Shown one piece after another: positions 36,368-45,125 of a stretch of DNA of 64,000 bases. A program made the position numbers and the translations under genes. Location of the stretch: the NCBI RefSeq assembly GCF_000282635.1, contig NZ_AKIW01000001.1:1-64000 (forward strand). The letters are read 5' to 3'. The notes below the pieces were generated by a model. That model was not told the origin of the DNA and did no database searches. It worked only from the letters and a program-made list of their open reading frames with translations. Position 1 is the stretch's first letter, and each line of letters opens with the position of its first letter. This DNA is from Variovorax sp. CF313. GTDB lineage: Bacteria; Pseudomonadota; Gammaproteobacteria; Burkholderiales; Burkholderiaceae_C.

Positions 36368-36466
36368 CGCATGCGGATGTCGAGGGACAGGCGCGCCGTG
36401 CACGGGACGCCTTCCCATGCCCTCGATCCGCTCCCGTCTCCTGCCGGGGAGCGTAAGAAAAGGCGT

Positions 36467-36504
36467 CTGAAGAAGCTCCCAAGAAATCCTGAAGTTCTCT
36501 TAAG
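36467..36504. promoter_or_regulatory. Candidate regulator-binding hexamers between the efflux and two-component operons
   Basis: Three related hexamers, CTGAAG (36467), CTGAAG (36489) and CTTAAG (36499), are spaced 22 and 10 bases apart, about one helical turn or two. OmpR-family regulators often bind such tandem direct repeats. The 173-base region between the two divergent operons must hold both promoters. The link to the neighbouring CusR-like protein is inference. Confidence 0.35.
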
Positions 36505-36552
36505 AATCGGCCCAGTGGCCGGCAGTCAGGAACACGCGGCATGATCCGCGCC

Positions 36553-37257
36553 ATGAGAATTCTGCTGATCGAAGACGACCGCAAGGCCGCCCGGCTGCTG
36601 GCCCGGGGCCTGCAGGAAGAGGGCTTCGTGGTCGACGTGGTGCACACCGCGGAGGAGGGCGACGAGGAGGCTTTCGTCGTCGCCTACGACCTGATCGTGC
36701 TCGACTGGATGCTGCCCGGAAAGGACGGCCTCACCCTGTGCCGCGACCTGCGCCAGCGCGGCTGCAAGACGCCCGTGCTCATGCTCACCGCCCGCGACGC
36801 GCTCAGCGACCGCGTGGCCGGCCTCAACACCGGCGCCGACGACTACCTGACCAAGCCCTTCGCCTTCGACGAACTGCTGGCCCGCGTGCGCGCGCTGCTG
36901 CGCCGCTCCGAGCTCGTGCGCCCGATGGTGCTTTCGCTGGCCGACCTGAGCCTCGACCCGATGAGCCAGCGCGTGCTGCGCGGCGGCTCGGTGCTGGAGC
37001 TGACCCACAAGGAGTTCGCGATCCTGCAGATACTGCTGCGCCATGCCGGCGAGGTGGTCAGCCGCTCGCGCCTGGCCGAGCAGGTGTGGAAGGATGACCT
37101 GATCGCCATCGACAACCTGATCGACGTGCACATCAGCAACCTGCGCCGCAAGGTCGACGCGCCGCCGGCCGCGCCCCTGATCCAGACCGTGCGCGGGCGC
37201 GGCTTCAGGCTGGCGCTGGCGGACGACGGCAGCACCGGTGGCGTTGCGCATGCTTAG
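36553..37257 (+). CDS. Heavy-metal two-component response regulator, CusR/CopR-like (OmpR family)
   Basis: A 234-residue regulator. The receiver domain has IEDD (6-9), phospho-acceptor Asp51 (VLDWMLPGKDG), Thr (MLTARD) and Lys (YLTKPF). The winged-helix OmpR domain is at about 135-228 (LELTHKEFAILQILLRHAGE then NLIDVHISNLRRKVD and VRGRGFRL). The start MRILLIEDDRKAARLLARGL is typical of CusR/CopR/IrlR. An in-frame ATG at 36541 would add four residues; neither has a clear ribosome site. It overlaps the kinase gene by 8 bases and is divergent from the metal efflux operon it presumably activates. Confidence 0.9.
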   Translation: MRILLIEDDRKAARLLARGLQEEGFVVDVVHTAEEGDEEAFVVAYDLIVLDWMLPGKDGLTLCRDLRQRGCKTPVLMLTARDALSDRVAGLNTGADDYLTKPFAFDELLARVRALLRRSELVRPMVLSLADLSLDPMSQRVLRGGSVLELTHKEFAILQILLRHAGEVVSRSRLAEQVWKDDLIAIDNLIDVHISNLRRKVDAPPAAPLIQTVRGRGFRLALADDGSTGGVAHA

Positions 37258-38671
37258 TTTCCGCAAGCGGCTGGCGCTCGCGCACGTCAGCGCGATCGTG
37301 GTGGTGATGGCGGTCGCCGCCTTCGGCTCGTACCTCGTGTTCTCGCGCAACGTGCACCGTGAGCTCGATGCTGCGCTGCTGGCACTGGCCGAGACCGAAA
37401 TGGGCATGCTGCTGTCGGCCGGCGAGGGCGACACGGTCATCGTCCACGAAGCGCCGCCGGGCCCGGGCGCGCCGTCATTCGTGCGGCTCGACCGGCTGGT
37501 GCAGATCGTCGATGCCGACGGCCGCGTGCTCGCGCGCAGCAGCAACCTCGGCGAGGCGCAGCTGCCCATTCCGGCCGTGCTGCGCGAGCGGCTCGCGGCG
37601 GGCGAAACCGTGTTCGAAACGCTCGACGGCTACGGCGAGGAACCCACGCGCATGGTCTCGGTGCCCGTGCCGGGCCGTGCCTCGCTGCTGGCGGTGCAGG
37701 TGGCCGGCTCGCTGGACGACGTGAACCGCACCGTGGCCATGGCCAGCGTGCTGTTCATCATCCTCGGCGGAGCGCTGCTGCTGGCGTTGGGCGCAGCGGG
37801 CGCGCTCATCACCCGGCGTGCCTTCGGCGCCATCGACGACGTGGTGCGGCAGGCTCACCGCATCGGCGACGCGAACCTCGGCGAAAGGCTGCCGCACCCC
37901 GGCACGCGCGACGAGATCGGCCGGCTGGTGGACACGCTCAACGACATGCTGGCGCGCATCGAGCAGGGCATGGAAGCGCAGCGGCGCTTCACGTCGGATG
38001 CCTCGCACGAGCTGCGCTCGCCGCTGTCGCGCCTGCGCACCGAACTCGAACTGGCACTGCGCAGGCCGCGCGAACCGGCCGCGTATGTGGAAACGCTGCG
38101 CTCTTCGCTGGAGGAGGTCGAGTCGCTCACGCTGCTGGTCGAGGAACTGCTGGTGCTGGCCCGCCTCGACGCCGGCCAGGAGCGCGACGCGGTGGAAACG
38201 GTGTCGCTGAATCAGCTCGCCGAAGAGGCCCTGAGGCGGCTGGAACCACTGGCGCGCGAGCGGCGCCTTGCCCTGTCGCTGGCGCCCGCTTCGCCCGTGG
38301 CCGCGCGCTTCGCCCGTGGCGCGGCCAGCCTCGCGCTGGCCAACCTGCTGGACAACGCCCTGAAGTTCTCTCCGCCCGATACCACGGTGCGTGTGAGCCT
38401 GCGGGCGGACAACGAGGCGAACGAGGCCGTCATCAGCGTGGCCGACAGTGGCCCCGGCATACGCGGCGACGAAATGCCTCACCTCTTCGAGCGCTTCTAC
38501 CGCGGCGCCACGGCGCGCTCGGACGAGAAGACACCGGGCCTCGGGCTAGGGCTGGCGCTCTCGCAGGCTGTGGTGCACGCGCATGGCGGGCGGATCGAGG
38601 CGGCGAACGAGAGCGGTGGCGGGGCGCGGTTCGACATGAGGTTGCCGCTGGCAGTGCCGGGCAAACCCTGA
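37250..38671 (+). CDS. Heavy-metal sensor histidine kinase, CusS-like
   Basis: A 473-residue membrane kinase. Helix 1 is at about residues 12-32, a periplasmic sensing part at about 35-160, and helix 2 at about 165-187. A HAMP domain follows (about 188-245), then the HisKA motif FTSDASHELRSPLSRLRTEL with phospho-His253. The HATPase has N-box LANLLDNALKFSPPD, DSGPGI, and LGLGLALSQAVVHAHGG. The periplasmic part is short compared with typical CusS proteins. The ATG at 37250 overlaps the regulator stop; a GTG at 37238 is the alternative. The neighbouring pump genes suggest metal sensing. Confidence 0.9.
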   Translation: MLSFRKRLALAHVSAIVVVMAVAAFGSYLVFSRNVHRELDAALLALAETEMGMLLSAGEGDTVIVHEAPPGPGAPSFVRLDRLVQIVDADGRVLARSSNLGEAQLPIPAVLRERLAAGETVFETLDGYGEEPTRMVSVPVPGRASLLAVQVAGSLDDVNRTVAMASVLFIILGGALLLALGAAGALITRRAFGAIDDVVRQAHRIGDANLGERLPHPGTRDEIGRLVDTLNDMLARIEQGMEAQRRFTSDASHELRSPLSRLRTELELALRRPREPAAYVETLRSSLEEVESLTLLVEELLVLARLDAGQERDAVETVSLNQLAEEALRRLEPLARERRLALSLAPASPVAARFARGAASLALANLLDNALKFSPPDTTVRVSLRADNEANEAVISVADSGPGIRGDEMPHLFERFYRGATARSDEKTPGLGLGLALSQAVVHAHGGRIEAANESGGGARFDMRLPLAVPGKP

Positions 38672-38749
38672 CCGGATGGGTGGATGGCGCTTCGAGAATG
38701 GCCCGGTCCATTTCCCGAAGCAACGCAACGAAGAAGGGTCCCCTCCGCC

Positions 38750-39730
38750 ATGCCCCAAACCACGCTGTCCCGCCGCCGGTTCACGATTGCCACCGCCGCA
38801 GCAAGCCTCGCTTTGCCGTCCTTCGCGCAGACCGCATGGCCCAACAAGCCGATCCGCGTGATCGTGCCCTACACGCCCGGCGGCTTCACCGACCAGATGG
38901 CGCGGCTGGTGCAGATCGGGCTGCAGACAAAGTTGGGGCAGCCGGTGCTCGTCGACAACAAGCCCGGCGCCAACAGCCTGATCGGCGTCGATGCGATCGC
39001 CAAGGCGGCACCCGACGGCACCACCTTCGGCGTCGTCATCGCGGCCTATGCGGCCAACACCACGCTGTACCCCAAGCTGCCGTATGACCCGCGCAAGGAC
39101 CTGACCGGCGTTTCGCTGATGGGCGTGTCGCCGCTGCTGGCGGCCGTGAACGTCGATGCGCCTTTCAAGACGGCGCGCGAGCTCATCGACTATGCGCGCG
39201 CCAATCCGGGCAAGGTGAGCTTCGGCTCCTCGGGCAACGGCTCGGCTGCGCACCTGACCACCGAGCTGTGGAAGTCGCTGACGCAGACCTACATGATCCA
39301 CATCCCGTACCGCGGAGCGGTGCCTGCGCTGACGGACCTGATGGGCGGGCAGATCCAGCTTTTCTTCGATGCGCCGACGGGCCTCATCAACCAGGCCAAG
39401 GCCGGCAAGGTTCGGCTGATCGGCGTGGCGGGCGACAAGCGGCTGGCGGCAGCGCCCGATGTGCCGACCTTCATCGAGCAGGGTTTCGCGGGCTTCACCG
39501 GCAGCACCTGGGCCGGCATGCTGGCGCCGGCGGGCACTCCGCGCGACATCGTCAAGCGCATGTCGGAAGAGGTGGCGCGCATCATCAGGAGCGACGACAC
39601 GCGCGCCAAGCTGGATGCGATGGGCACCATTCCGGCGGGCAGCACGCCGGAGGAATTCGATGCTTTCATCACGGCTGAAACGGCGAAGTGGGGCAAGGTG
39701 ATCCGCACGGCGGGGGTGAAGGCGGAGTAG
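38750..39730 (+). CDS. Bug-family tripartite tricarboxylate transporter substrate-binding protein
   Basis: A 326-residue periplasmic receptor. A signal peptide starting MPQTTLSRRRFTIATAAASL may be a Tat signal because of SRRRF; cleavage falls after about SFAQ. Then come AWPNKPIRVIVPYTPGGFTD, the Bug signature, and VLVDNKPGANSLIGVDAIAKA. Others are LPYDPRKDLTGVSLM, GSSGNGSAAHLTTELW and HIPYRGAVPALTDLMGGQIQ. Bug proteins bind carboxylates or other small acids and are extremely numerous in Comamonadaceae and Bordetella. There is no TctAB membrane pair nearby, so it is an orphan receptor with unknown ligand. Confidence 0.92.
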   Translation: MPQTTLSRRRFTIATAAASLALPSFAQTAWPNKPIRVIVPYTPGGFTDQMARLVQIGLQTKLGQPVLVDNKPGANSLIGVDAIAKAAPDGTTFGVVIAAYAANTTLYPKLPYDPRKDLTGVSLMGVSPLLAAVNVDAPFKTARELIDYARANPGKVSFGSSGNGSAAHLTTELWKSLTQTYMIHIPYRGAVPALTDLMGGQIQLFFDAPTGLINQAKAGKVRLIGVAGDKRLAAAPDVPTFIEQGFAGFTGSTWAGMLAPAGTPRDIVKRMSEEVARIIRSDDTRAKLDAMGTIPAGSTPEEFDAFITAETAKWGKVIRTAGVKAE

Positions 39731-39747
39731 CTCCGGAGGCCCCGGCC

Positions 39748-40134
39748 TCAAGCCGCCAGCACCAGCACCTTGCACTGGCTCGGCACGATCCGCATCCCGA
39801 CGATGTTGCTGCGGTTCTGCACCGACAGGCTCGTCATGCGCGTGCAGGGCGAGCCCTTCAGCAGCACGGTGAACGCGCCCGTGATGTGTCGCGAAGGACC
39901 CATCACGGTCTGCGACACCACGCCCATCATCACGCCCGCGTTGTCGCCATTGGTGATCGGTGTGATCGTGGCAAGGTTGTGCGCCGGCGTGCCGCCGTAG
40001 AGGATGTTCCAGGCATTGGGAATGGCGGTCGGTCCCAGCGCGAAGTTGGGGTAGGGAACGGGCACGGCCGGCGGAGTCTTGCAGACATCGGGGAAGGCGA
40101 GGTCCATGCCCATCATCTGGGAGTTGGCAAACAT
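39748..40134 (-). CDS. DUF4150 PAAR-like spike-tip protein of a type VI secretion cargo cassette
   Basis: A 128-residue protein with the PAAR-like DUF4150 pattern. It has MDLAFPDVCKTPPAVPVPYP then NFA near the start, TPITNGDNAGVMMGVVSQTV in the middle, and a conserved end NRSNIVGMRIVPSQCKVLVL. PAAR-like proteins cap the VgrG spike and connect cargo to it. The ATG at 40134 follows AAAAGGAG. It is the last gene of the cassette beginning with vgrG at 47468. No toxin domain is fused to it, and the next gene is a convergent Bug receptor, so no downstream effector follows. Confidence 0.88.
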   Translation of the reverse strand: MFANSQMMGMDLAFPDVCKTPPAVPVPYPNFALGPTAIPNAWNILYGGTPAHNLATITPITNGDNAGVMMGVVSQTVMGPSRHITGAFTVLLKGSPCTRMTSLSVQNRSNIVGMRIVPSQCKVLVLAA

Positions 40135-40157
40135 GGCGGGGGCTCCTTTTCCGGGCA

Positions 40158-40904
40158 TCAGCCCATGTGGATCTGCTCGGCGTCGATCTTGACCAGCTCC
40201 TTGCTGGTGACGAGCGTGTTCTTCGCATGCAGGCGCAAGGTGCTCGACGACTGGATATCGATCTGGCCCGCGCGCACCTGTTCGACTTCCTCGGTCAAGC
40301 GGAAGCTCGACCGGGTGAGCAGGTGAAGGCGGTCGAGCACCACCTCGCACGCGCGGCCCACGAAACGCGAGACCAGCGCGCTGAAGCGCACCTCGGCGCC
40401 CTGGTAGTCGAGCTCCGAGACCTTGCACAGGCCGCGCCCGGCCGTGAGGTTCCATTCGGGTGCGCGGGTGGCGACGGCGGTGTCCGATTGCAGATCGAGT
40501 GCGCCGGAGCTGCGCACGGCGATGCCGCCGTGCCTCGACGCCAGGGTCAGGTCGCCGTTCACCGCGAGCACCGCATGGCCCTGGTCGGCCTGTGCGACAA
40601 CGGCGATCAGGTAAAGCTCGTCTTCGTCAGGGCCTGCGACCATGACGATGTCGCCCGGCGCGGGCACCAGCAGGCAGCTGGCGGCGCGGCGACAGGGCCG
40701 CGACCGGGTCTCTCCCGTCGGGACCACATCGTGGCTGTCGTCCGAATGGCTGGCCACCACCTTCGCCATGCAAATGCCCGGGGGCTGCGCGGCGGCCTGC
40801 CGCTTGGCGGGCGGCGCCTTGTGCAGCAGGGGGGCGAGTTCGCTTTCGCCGTGGACGTCTGCAGGGGGGGCGGTGGAATGGGAGCTTCGTGCGCTCATCG
40901 TCAT
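40158..40904 (-). CDS. DUF3540 domain protein of the type VI secretion cassette
   Basis: A 248-residue protein. A low-complexity N-terminus (about 1-80) is followed by the DUF3540 core: SCLLVPAPGDIVMVAGPDED, VLAVNGDLTLASRHGGIAVR and LDLQSDTAVATRAPEWNLTA. The C-terminal beta repeat DIQSSSTLRLHAKNTLVTSK followed by ELVKIDAEQIHMG resembles the repeating beta structure at VgrG tips. DUF3540 genes occur with DUF2169, pentapeptide proteins and DUF4150 in type VI cargo clusters; the exact role is not known to me. The start overlaps the stop of the pentapeptide gene (ATGA). Confidence 0.85.
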   Translation of the reverse strand: MTMSARSSHSTAPPADVHGESELAPLLHKAPPAKRQAAAQPPGICMAKVVASHSDDSHDVVPTGETRSRPCRRAASCLLVPAPGDIVMVAGPDEDELYLIAVVAQADQGHAVLAVNGDLTLASRHGGIAVRSSGALDLQSDTAVATRAPEWNLTAGRGLCKVSELDYQGAEVRFSALVSRFVGRACEVVLDRLHLLTRSSFRLTEEVEQVRAGQIDIQSSSTLRLHAKNTLVTSKELVKIDAEQIHMG

Positions 40905-42019
40905 GCGATGTCCTTTGCGTCGATGGAGAGGCGACCCTCGGCGTCGCGGTCGAGGCGGATGGCGCGGGCCGGGCGCTGGCGGGCGATGCGCTCTGCCTCG
41001 TACAGGTGGGGGTCGTTGTCGAGCACACCGATGCGGTCGCTCCAGCGCGAGCCGCCCAGCTCGGCCCGGTGCAGCTGGGTGCGCTCGAAGCGGGCCTTCT
41101 CGAAGTTCGCGCCGCGCAGGTCCGCGCAGGAGAAATCGGCGTAGACGAGCCGGCTGCGCTCGAAGCTCGCGTTCTCGCAGCGGGCGCGGAGGAAGACGCC
41201 TTGTTCCAGACTCGCGCCGGAGAAGTCGGCTCTCGCGAGCCAGGCGTCGGCCCAGAGCGACTGGTCAAGCGCCGCGCCACGGAAATCGGCGCCGCGCAGG
41301 TCTGCCTCGACGAACAAGGTTTGCGGCGCTTGCACGCGGGCCATGCGCGCGCCGTCGAGCCTTGCGCCCTTGAAGTTGCATTGCGCGAGCTGCGCGTCCT
41401 CGAACACGCAGCCGGACATGCGCGCGTCCGTGAACTGGCACATCGCGAAGGCCTGCCCCGCGAACGACTGGCCGCGCAGGTCGGCCTCGGAAAACACGGC
41501 GTTGTGGAAGCGCGCGGTTTGGAACGCGACCTCGCGCAAGTCGCTGCGGAAGAACACCGCGCTCGTGAGCGAGGCATTGCGCAGGTCCGCGTTGCCCATG
41601 CGGCTGTCGTTGAAGATCGTCTTGGTGAGCGTGGCGCGCTCGAAGCTGGCGCCGTGCAGCTCGCAGCCGTAGAAGACCGTTTCCGCCAGCTGTGCACCGG
41701 CGCAGCGCGCGTCGCGCAGGTCGGACTCGGTCACGACGGTGCGCGGCCAATGGCTGGCGGTCGCATCCACCCCCCGCAGGCTGCAGCGCAGGAGCGACAC
41801 GCCATCCAGCCGCCCCGACGCCAGCGTCGCGTCATCGAAGGTGCAGCGCTCGAACACCGAGTCGTCCAGCCGGCTGCCGGCGAGCGAGGCCCGCGTGAAG
41901 CGGCATTCGCTGAACATGCCGCCCGAAAGGTCGAGGCCGTCGAGCGGCATGCCGGTGAAATCTTCTCCTTCCATGCGCTTGCCGTTGCGGATGTGAAGCA
42001 CCAGCTCCTGCGGGCTCAT
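40901..42019 (-). CDS. Pentapeptide-repeat protein of the type VI secretion cassette
   Basis: A 372-residue protein made almost entirely of pentapeptide repeats, A(D/N)LxX type, from about residue 20 to 335. Examples are SRLDDSVFERCTFDDATLAS, NADLRNASLTSAVFFRSDLR and ADFSCADLRGANFEKARFER. Such proteins fold as a square right-handed beta-helix about four residues per side. Only a short N-terminal lead (PQELVLHIRNGKRMEGEDFT) and a 35-residue C-terminal tail are non-repetitive. It overlaps both neighbours by ATGA. As it is coupled to a DUF2169 adaptor that carries its own repeats, the two may stack or pair during cargo loading. Confidence 0.9.
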   Translation of the reverse strand: MSPQELVLHIRNGKRMEGEDFTGMPLDGLDLSGGMFSECRFTRASLAGSRLDDSVFERCTFDDATLASGRLDGVSLLRCSLRGVDATASHWPRTVVTESDLRDARCAGAQLAETVFYGCELHGASFERATLTKTIFNDSRMGNADLRNASLTSAVFFRSDLREVAFQTARFHNAVFSEADLRGQSFAGQAFAMCQFTDARMSGCVFEDAQLAQCNFKGARLDGARMARVQAPQTLFVEADLRGADFRGAALDQSLWADAWLARADFSGASLEQGVFLRARCENASFERSRLVYADFSCADLRGANFEKARFERTQLHRAELGGSRWSDRIGVLDNDPHLYEAERIARQRPARAIRLDRDAEGRLSIDAKDIA

Positions 42020-44655
42020 CGGATCGGCGTCGCGCGCGGGGCCGGCACGGTCTTGGTCTGCTCGATGTAGGCACCCTGGGTGGCGGTGGTGCCGTCGATG
42101 CGGATCTGCGACATGTCGGCGCGAAACAGGTTGGCCTCGCGCAGGTCGGCGCTAGGCAGCAGGGCCTTGTTGAAGTTGGCGGTCATCAGGTTGGCGCCCC
42201 GCAGCGACGCCCGGCTCAGGTCGGCGCGAATGAAGAGGCTGTCGGGCGCCTGCACTTCGGCGAGGTCGGCGCCGCTCAGGTTGCAGGAAGAAAAGTCGCA
42301 GGTGTCGAGCGTGGCGCGGGCGAGCCGCGCATCTTCCATGGCCATCGCGCGCAGGCTGCACTGCACCAGCGTGGCCGCCTCGAAGCTGGCGCCGCGCAGG
42401 CTGGTGCTGCCGGCAAAGCAGGTGGTGCGCAGCAGGGCCGCCGCGAACACCATGCCCTCGTCGCACGGCGTGTGGGTCCATGCGCAGGCTTCGAGCGTGG
42501 CGCCGGTGAAGTCGAGCCGCGCCACGCGGCACGACAGGAAGGCAGCCTTGTAGAGGCGGGCGCGCCGAAAGCTGCAGCCTTCGATGGTCACGTCGGAAAG
42601 GAAGCCGGCGTAGGCAATGTCGGCGTCGTCGAAATTGCAGCCGCGCAGCCGCGAATCGATCAGGTGCAGATGGTGCAGGCGCGCGCCCTCGAAGCTGCAG
42701 CCGGCAAGCGTCACCTTGTCCAGCTTCGCGCCTTCGAGATCGGCGCGCGAGAAGTCAGCCTGTTCGCAGGCGATACCTCCGAGGTTCGTGTCGCGCAGCA
42801 CCGCGTCATGAAACCGGGCGCCCGAGAGTTGCGCACGCACCAGTACGGCCTGGCTGAAATCGGCGCTGTCGCATTGCACGCCGCGCAGGTCGGCGCTTTC
42901 CAGCAGCGTGCGGCGAAAGCATGCGCCGCGCAGGTCCAGGCCCGAGAGATCGGCGCCGGTCAGGTCCATCTCGGTGAAATCGCGGCTGCCTGCGAGCACC
43001 GACGCCACATGGGCACGCAGTGCCGCAAGCCGCTCGGGGGGCAGGGGATCGACGCTGGCCTGATGCTGGGCAGTGCCGCGGTACAGCGCGAGCAGGCCGC
43101 GCTCGCCGGCCTCTGTCATTTTTCGCATCGATTCCACCTGGTCCGGCGGCATGGGCGCGGTGCCCGTGGCCGCTGCGATGCCCGTGAAGCCGCGCAGCAC
43201 CGACGCGCCATCCACGCGCGGCGGCCCCTTGATCTCGGCGCGGTCATGCTCGCGCACCAGCTTGCCGGTGTCGAAGCCGACCTTCCTCGACTCGCTGGCG
43301 TTGGCGTCGGCTTCGCGCTGAAGGCGTTCGCGCTCGACAGCGCCTTGCGCGCGCTGCGCGCGGGCATAGGCATCCGCCTGCTCGACGAACCCGGGCAACT
43401 CGTGCAGGGTGGGTGTGCGCTGGAAGGGCGCAGGAAGAGCGCGCTCCCTGAAATGGCGCGCCTTGTGCCCGGCGTCGAGCGCCATCTGCTTGAGTTCGTC
43501 GCGGGCTTGCCGGCCGAGTTCGCGCATGTTGCGCACCAGCGCTGATTCGGTGGTTTCGGGCTGTTCGAGCCATGGACCAATGGCCCCCGGGGGCACCAGT
43601 TCATCGTCTCGGAACATGTAGAGCGCGCCCTTTTCCGGGTCGCAGCGCTGGCGCAGCACGGTCTCGTAGTGCGCGAGGCCGCGTGGTGCGTCGATCGTTT
43701 CGAGCGCGGGCATCACGTGGGTGACGTCGCTGGCGTCGTCTTCTTCGATGAGGGTCTCGCCATGGAAGACCAGCGCCACGCGCTCCAGGTGCGGGAAGAA
43801 CCACGCGGTGGTCAGCCGCTGCGCGATGTCCTCGATCTGCCCCGGCGACCGGCGCCGCGCGATGAAGGCGAGGGCGCGCCAGCTGGGCAGTCGGCCCCGC
43901 TGGATCGGCACGCCGGGGTGCATGTTCCACACCGCATAGGGGGTGCCCGGAGCGATCTCCAGGGCACCGGCCAGGCGCTGGTCGGGCGGCGCGGCATTGA
44001 AGAGCTGCCAGTCCATGTCCTCGGCAAAACCCGGAAACAGGTGGGCGCGCCAGTGCTCGTCGTACTGCCTGCCGATCATGCGCATGCGCCGGGGCCAGGC
44101 GATGTCGAGCGGGCCGAAGCCGGCGGGTTCGGGCTGGTCGCCGGGCCGGTGCACGCGGTGGGAGGGGTCTTCGATGTTGGGCAGGCGCTGCACCTCGCGG
44201 CCATCGACTTGTTCGAGCCCGTGGCCGCGGCCCAGCGGGTTGTCCGCGAAGGCGGGGCCGCCATAGGCGCGCGTCCAGTCCACGCGCATGGACTCGAAGG
44301 GCTGCGGCTGCGTGGCACGGCCGCCAATCCAATAGCGGTCACCAAAGACGGCCAGGTCCTTGGCAAGGCCGCCGAGTTGCAGCCGTGCGGCGCACATCGT
44401 CTTTTCCGCCTGGTGCGCGGTGTAGGCGAAACCGGTGGCAAGCACCTCGGCGCGGATCTTCGGCAGGCCCAGGTCGATGGCGGTGGCCGGACCGAGTTCG
44501 TCGGACAGCGCTTTCCAGAACTCGGGTTCGGGCGTCAGCACGGGCTGCTCGCCCATCGATGCCATGCACAGCGTGGTCACGGCCAGGCGCTGCTCGCCAC
44601 CGCGCAGGAACGGCCGCGTGGTGACGCTCAGCCGCAATGGCTTGACGGTCTTCAT
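42016..44655 (-). CDS. DUF2169 adaptor fused to a pentapeptide-repeat domain
   Basis: An 879-residue protein. The DUF2169 domain covers about residues 5-310, with signatures DWTRAYGGPAFADNPLGRGH, LPNIEDPSHRVHRPGDQPEP then AGFGPLD, and NAAPPDQRLAGALEI. A charged helical middle (about 390-470, Gln/Glu/Arg-rich) follows, then pentapeptide repeats from about 560 to 855. DUF2169 proteins are known as adaptors or chaperones that help load type VI effectors onto VgrG/PAAR. It starts 24 bases after the small membrane protein gene without a clear ribosome site. It overlaps the next pentapeptide gene by ATGA. Confidence 0.9.
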   Translation of the reverse strand: MKTVKPLRLSVTTRPFLRGGEQRLAVTTLCMASMGEQPVLTPEPEFWKALSDELGPATAIDLGLPKIRAEVLATGFAYTAHQAEKTMCAARLQLGGLAKDLAVFGDRYWIGGRATQPQPFESMRVDWTRAYGGPAFADNPLGRGHGLEQVDGREVQRLPNIEDPSHRVHRPGDQPEPAGFGPLDIAWPRRMRMIGRQYDEHWRAHLFPGFAEDMDWQLFNAAPPDQRLAGALEIAPGTPYAVWNMHPGVPIQRGRLPSWRALAFIARRRSPGQIEDIAQRLTTAWFFPHLERVALVFHGETLIEEDDASDVTHVMPALETIDAPRGLAHYETVLRQRCDPEKGALYMFRDDELVPPGAIGPWLEQPETTESALVRNMRELGRQARDELKQMALDAGHKARHFRERALPAPFQRTPTLHELPGFVEQADAYARAQRAQGAVERERLQREADANASESRKVGFDTGKLVREHDRAEIKGPPRVDGASVLRGFTGIAAATGTAPMPPDQVESMRKMTEAGERGLLALYRGTAQHQASVDPLPPERLAALRAHVASVLAGSRDFTEMDLTGADLSGLDLRGACFRRTLLESADLRGVQCDSADFSQAVLVRAQLSGARFHDAVLRDTNLGGIACEQADFSRADLEGAKLDKVTLAGCSFEGARLHHLHLIDSRLRGCNFDDADIAYAGFLSDVTIEGCSFRRARLYKAAFLSCRVARLDFTGATLEACAWTHTPCDEGMVFAAALLRTTCFAGSTSLRGASFEAATLVQCSLRAMAMEDARLARATLDTCDFSSCNLSGADLAEVQAPDSLFIRADLSRASLRGANLMTANFNKALLPSADLREANLFRADMSQIRIDGTTATQGAYIEQTKTVPAPRATPIR

Positions 44656-44679
44656 CGGCGGCGCATCCGCGGCATCCGC

Positions 44680-45117
44680 TCAGGACGCACGCGGGATCTC
44701 CAGCGGCGTGCGCTCGCGGTCGATCGCGACCGAGGCGGCGTTTCGCGGGTCGTAGCGCAGATGAACGATCTTCAGCGGTTCCTGGAACCGGGGCACCAGC
44801 GCGTCCTCGACGAATGTGCGGATCGACGCCGTGTGCAGCGTGCCGGCGGTGTCGGCGTAGTCCACGTCGAGCACCACGGCGCAAACGGTCTGCCCGCGCG
44901 AGCCGCCGCGGGTCATGTTTCCCGGGTGCATGCGCAGGCTGCGAAGCACGCCGTCGGCTGGCTGGCCCGTTTGCGCGAGCGACAGCCACAGCTTCTGTTC
45001 AGCCGAATACAGCCGGCTCTCGCGGCGCATGTAGCCCACTGCGCCGATCGAGAACACGACGACCGCCGTCATGACGACGGCGAAGACAACCCAGAGAAGA
45101 ATTTCCCAGACAGGCAT
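44680..45117 (-). CDS. Small single-pass membrane protein (DUF3592-like) in the type VI cassette
   Basis: A 145-residue protein. One strong N-terminal membrane helix (WEILLWVVFAVVMTAVVVFS) is followed by a soluble beta-rich domain: ADGVLRSLRMHPGNMTRGGS, VCAVVLDVDYADTAGTLHTA and LKIVHLRYDPRNAASVAIDR. The closing YDPxN pattern recalls DUF3592-type proteins, but that is an impression. It begins 9 bases after vgrG ends, with AAGGA upstream, so it is co-expressed with the spike. It could be an immunity protein, a cargo chaperone or unrelated cargo. I cannot decide. Confidence 0.7.
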   Translation of the reverse strand: MPVWEILLWVVFAVVMTAVVVFSIGAVGYMRRESRLYSAEQKLWLSLAQTGQPADGVLRSLRMHPGNMTRGGSRGQTVCAVVLDVDYADTAGTLHTASIRTFVEDALVPRFQEPLKIVHLRYDPRNAASVAIDRERTPLEIPRAS

Positions 45118-45125
45118 CGTGTCCT

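Noticed and set aside
36541-36552. ATG at 36541 as the CusR start
   Set aside because: Neither start has a ribosome site, but relatives begin at MRILLIEDD, which corresponds to 36553; kept only as an alternative.
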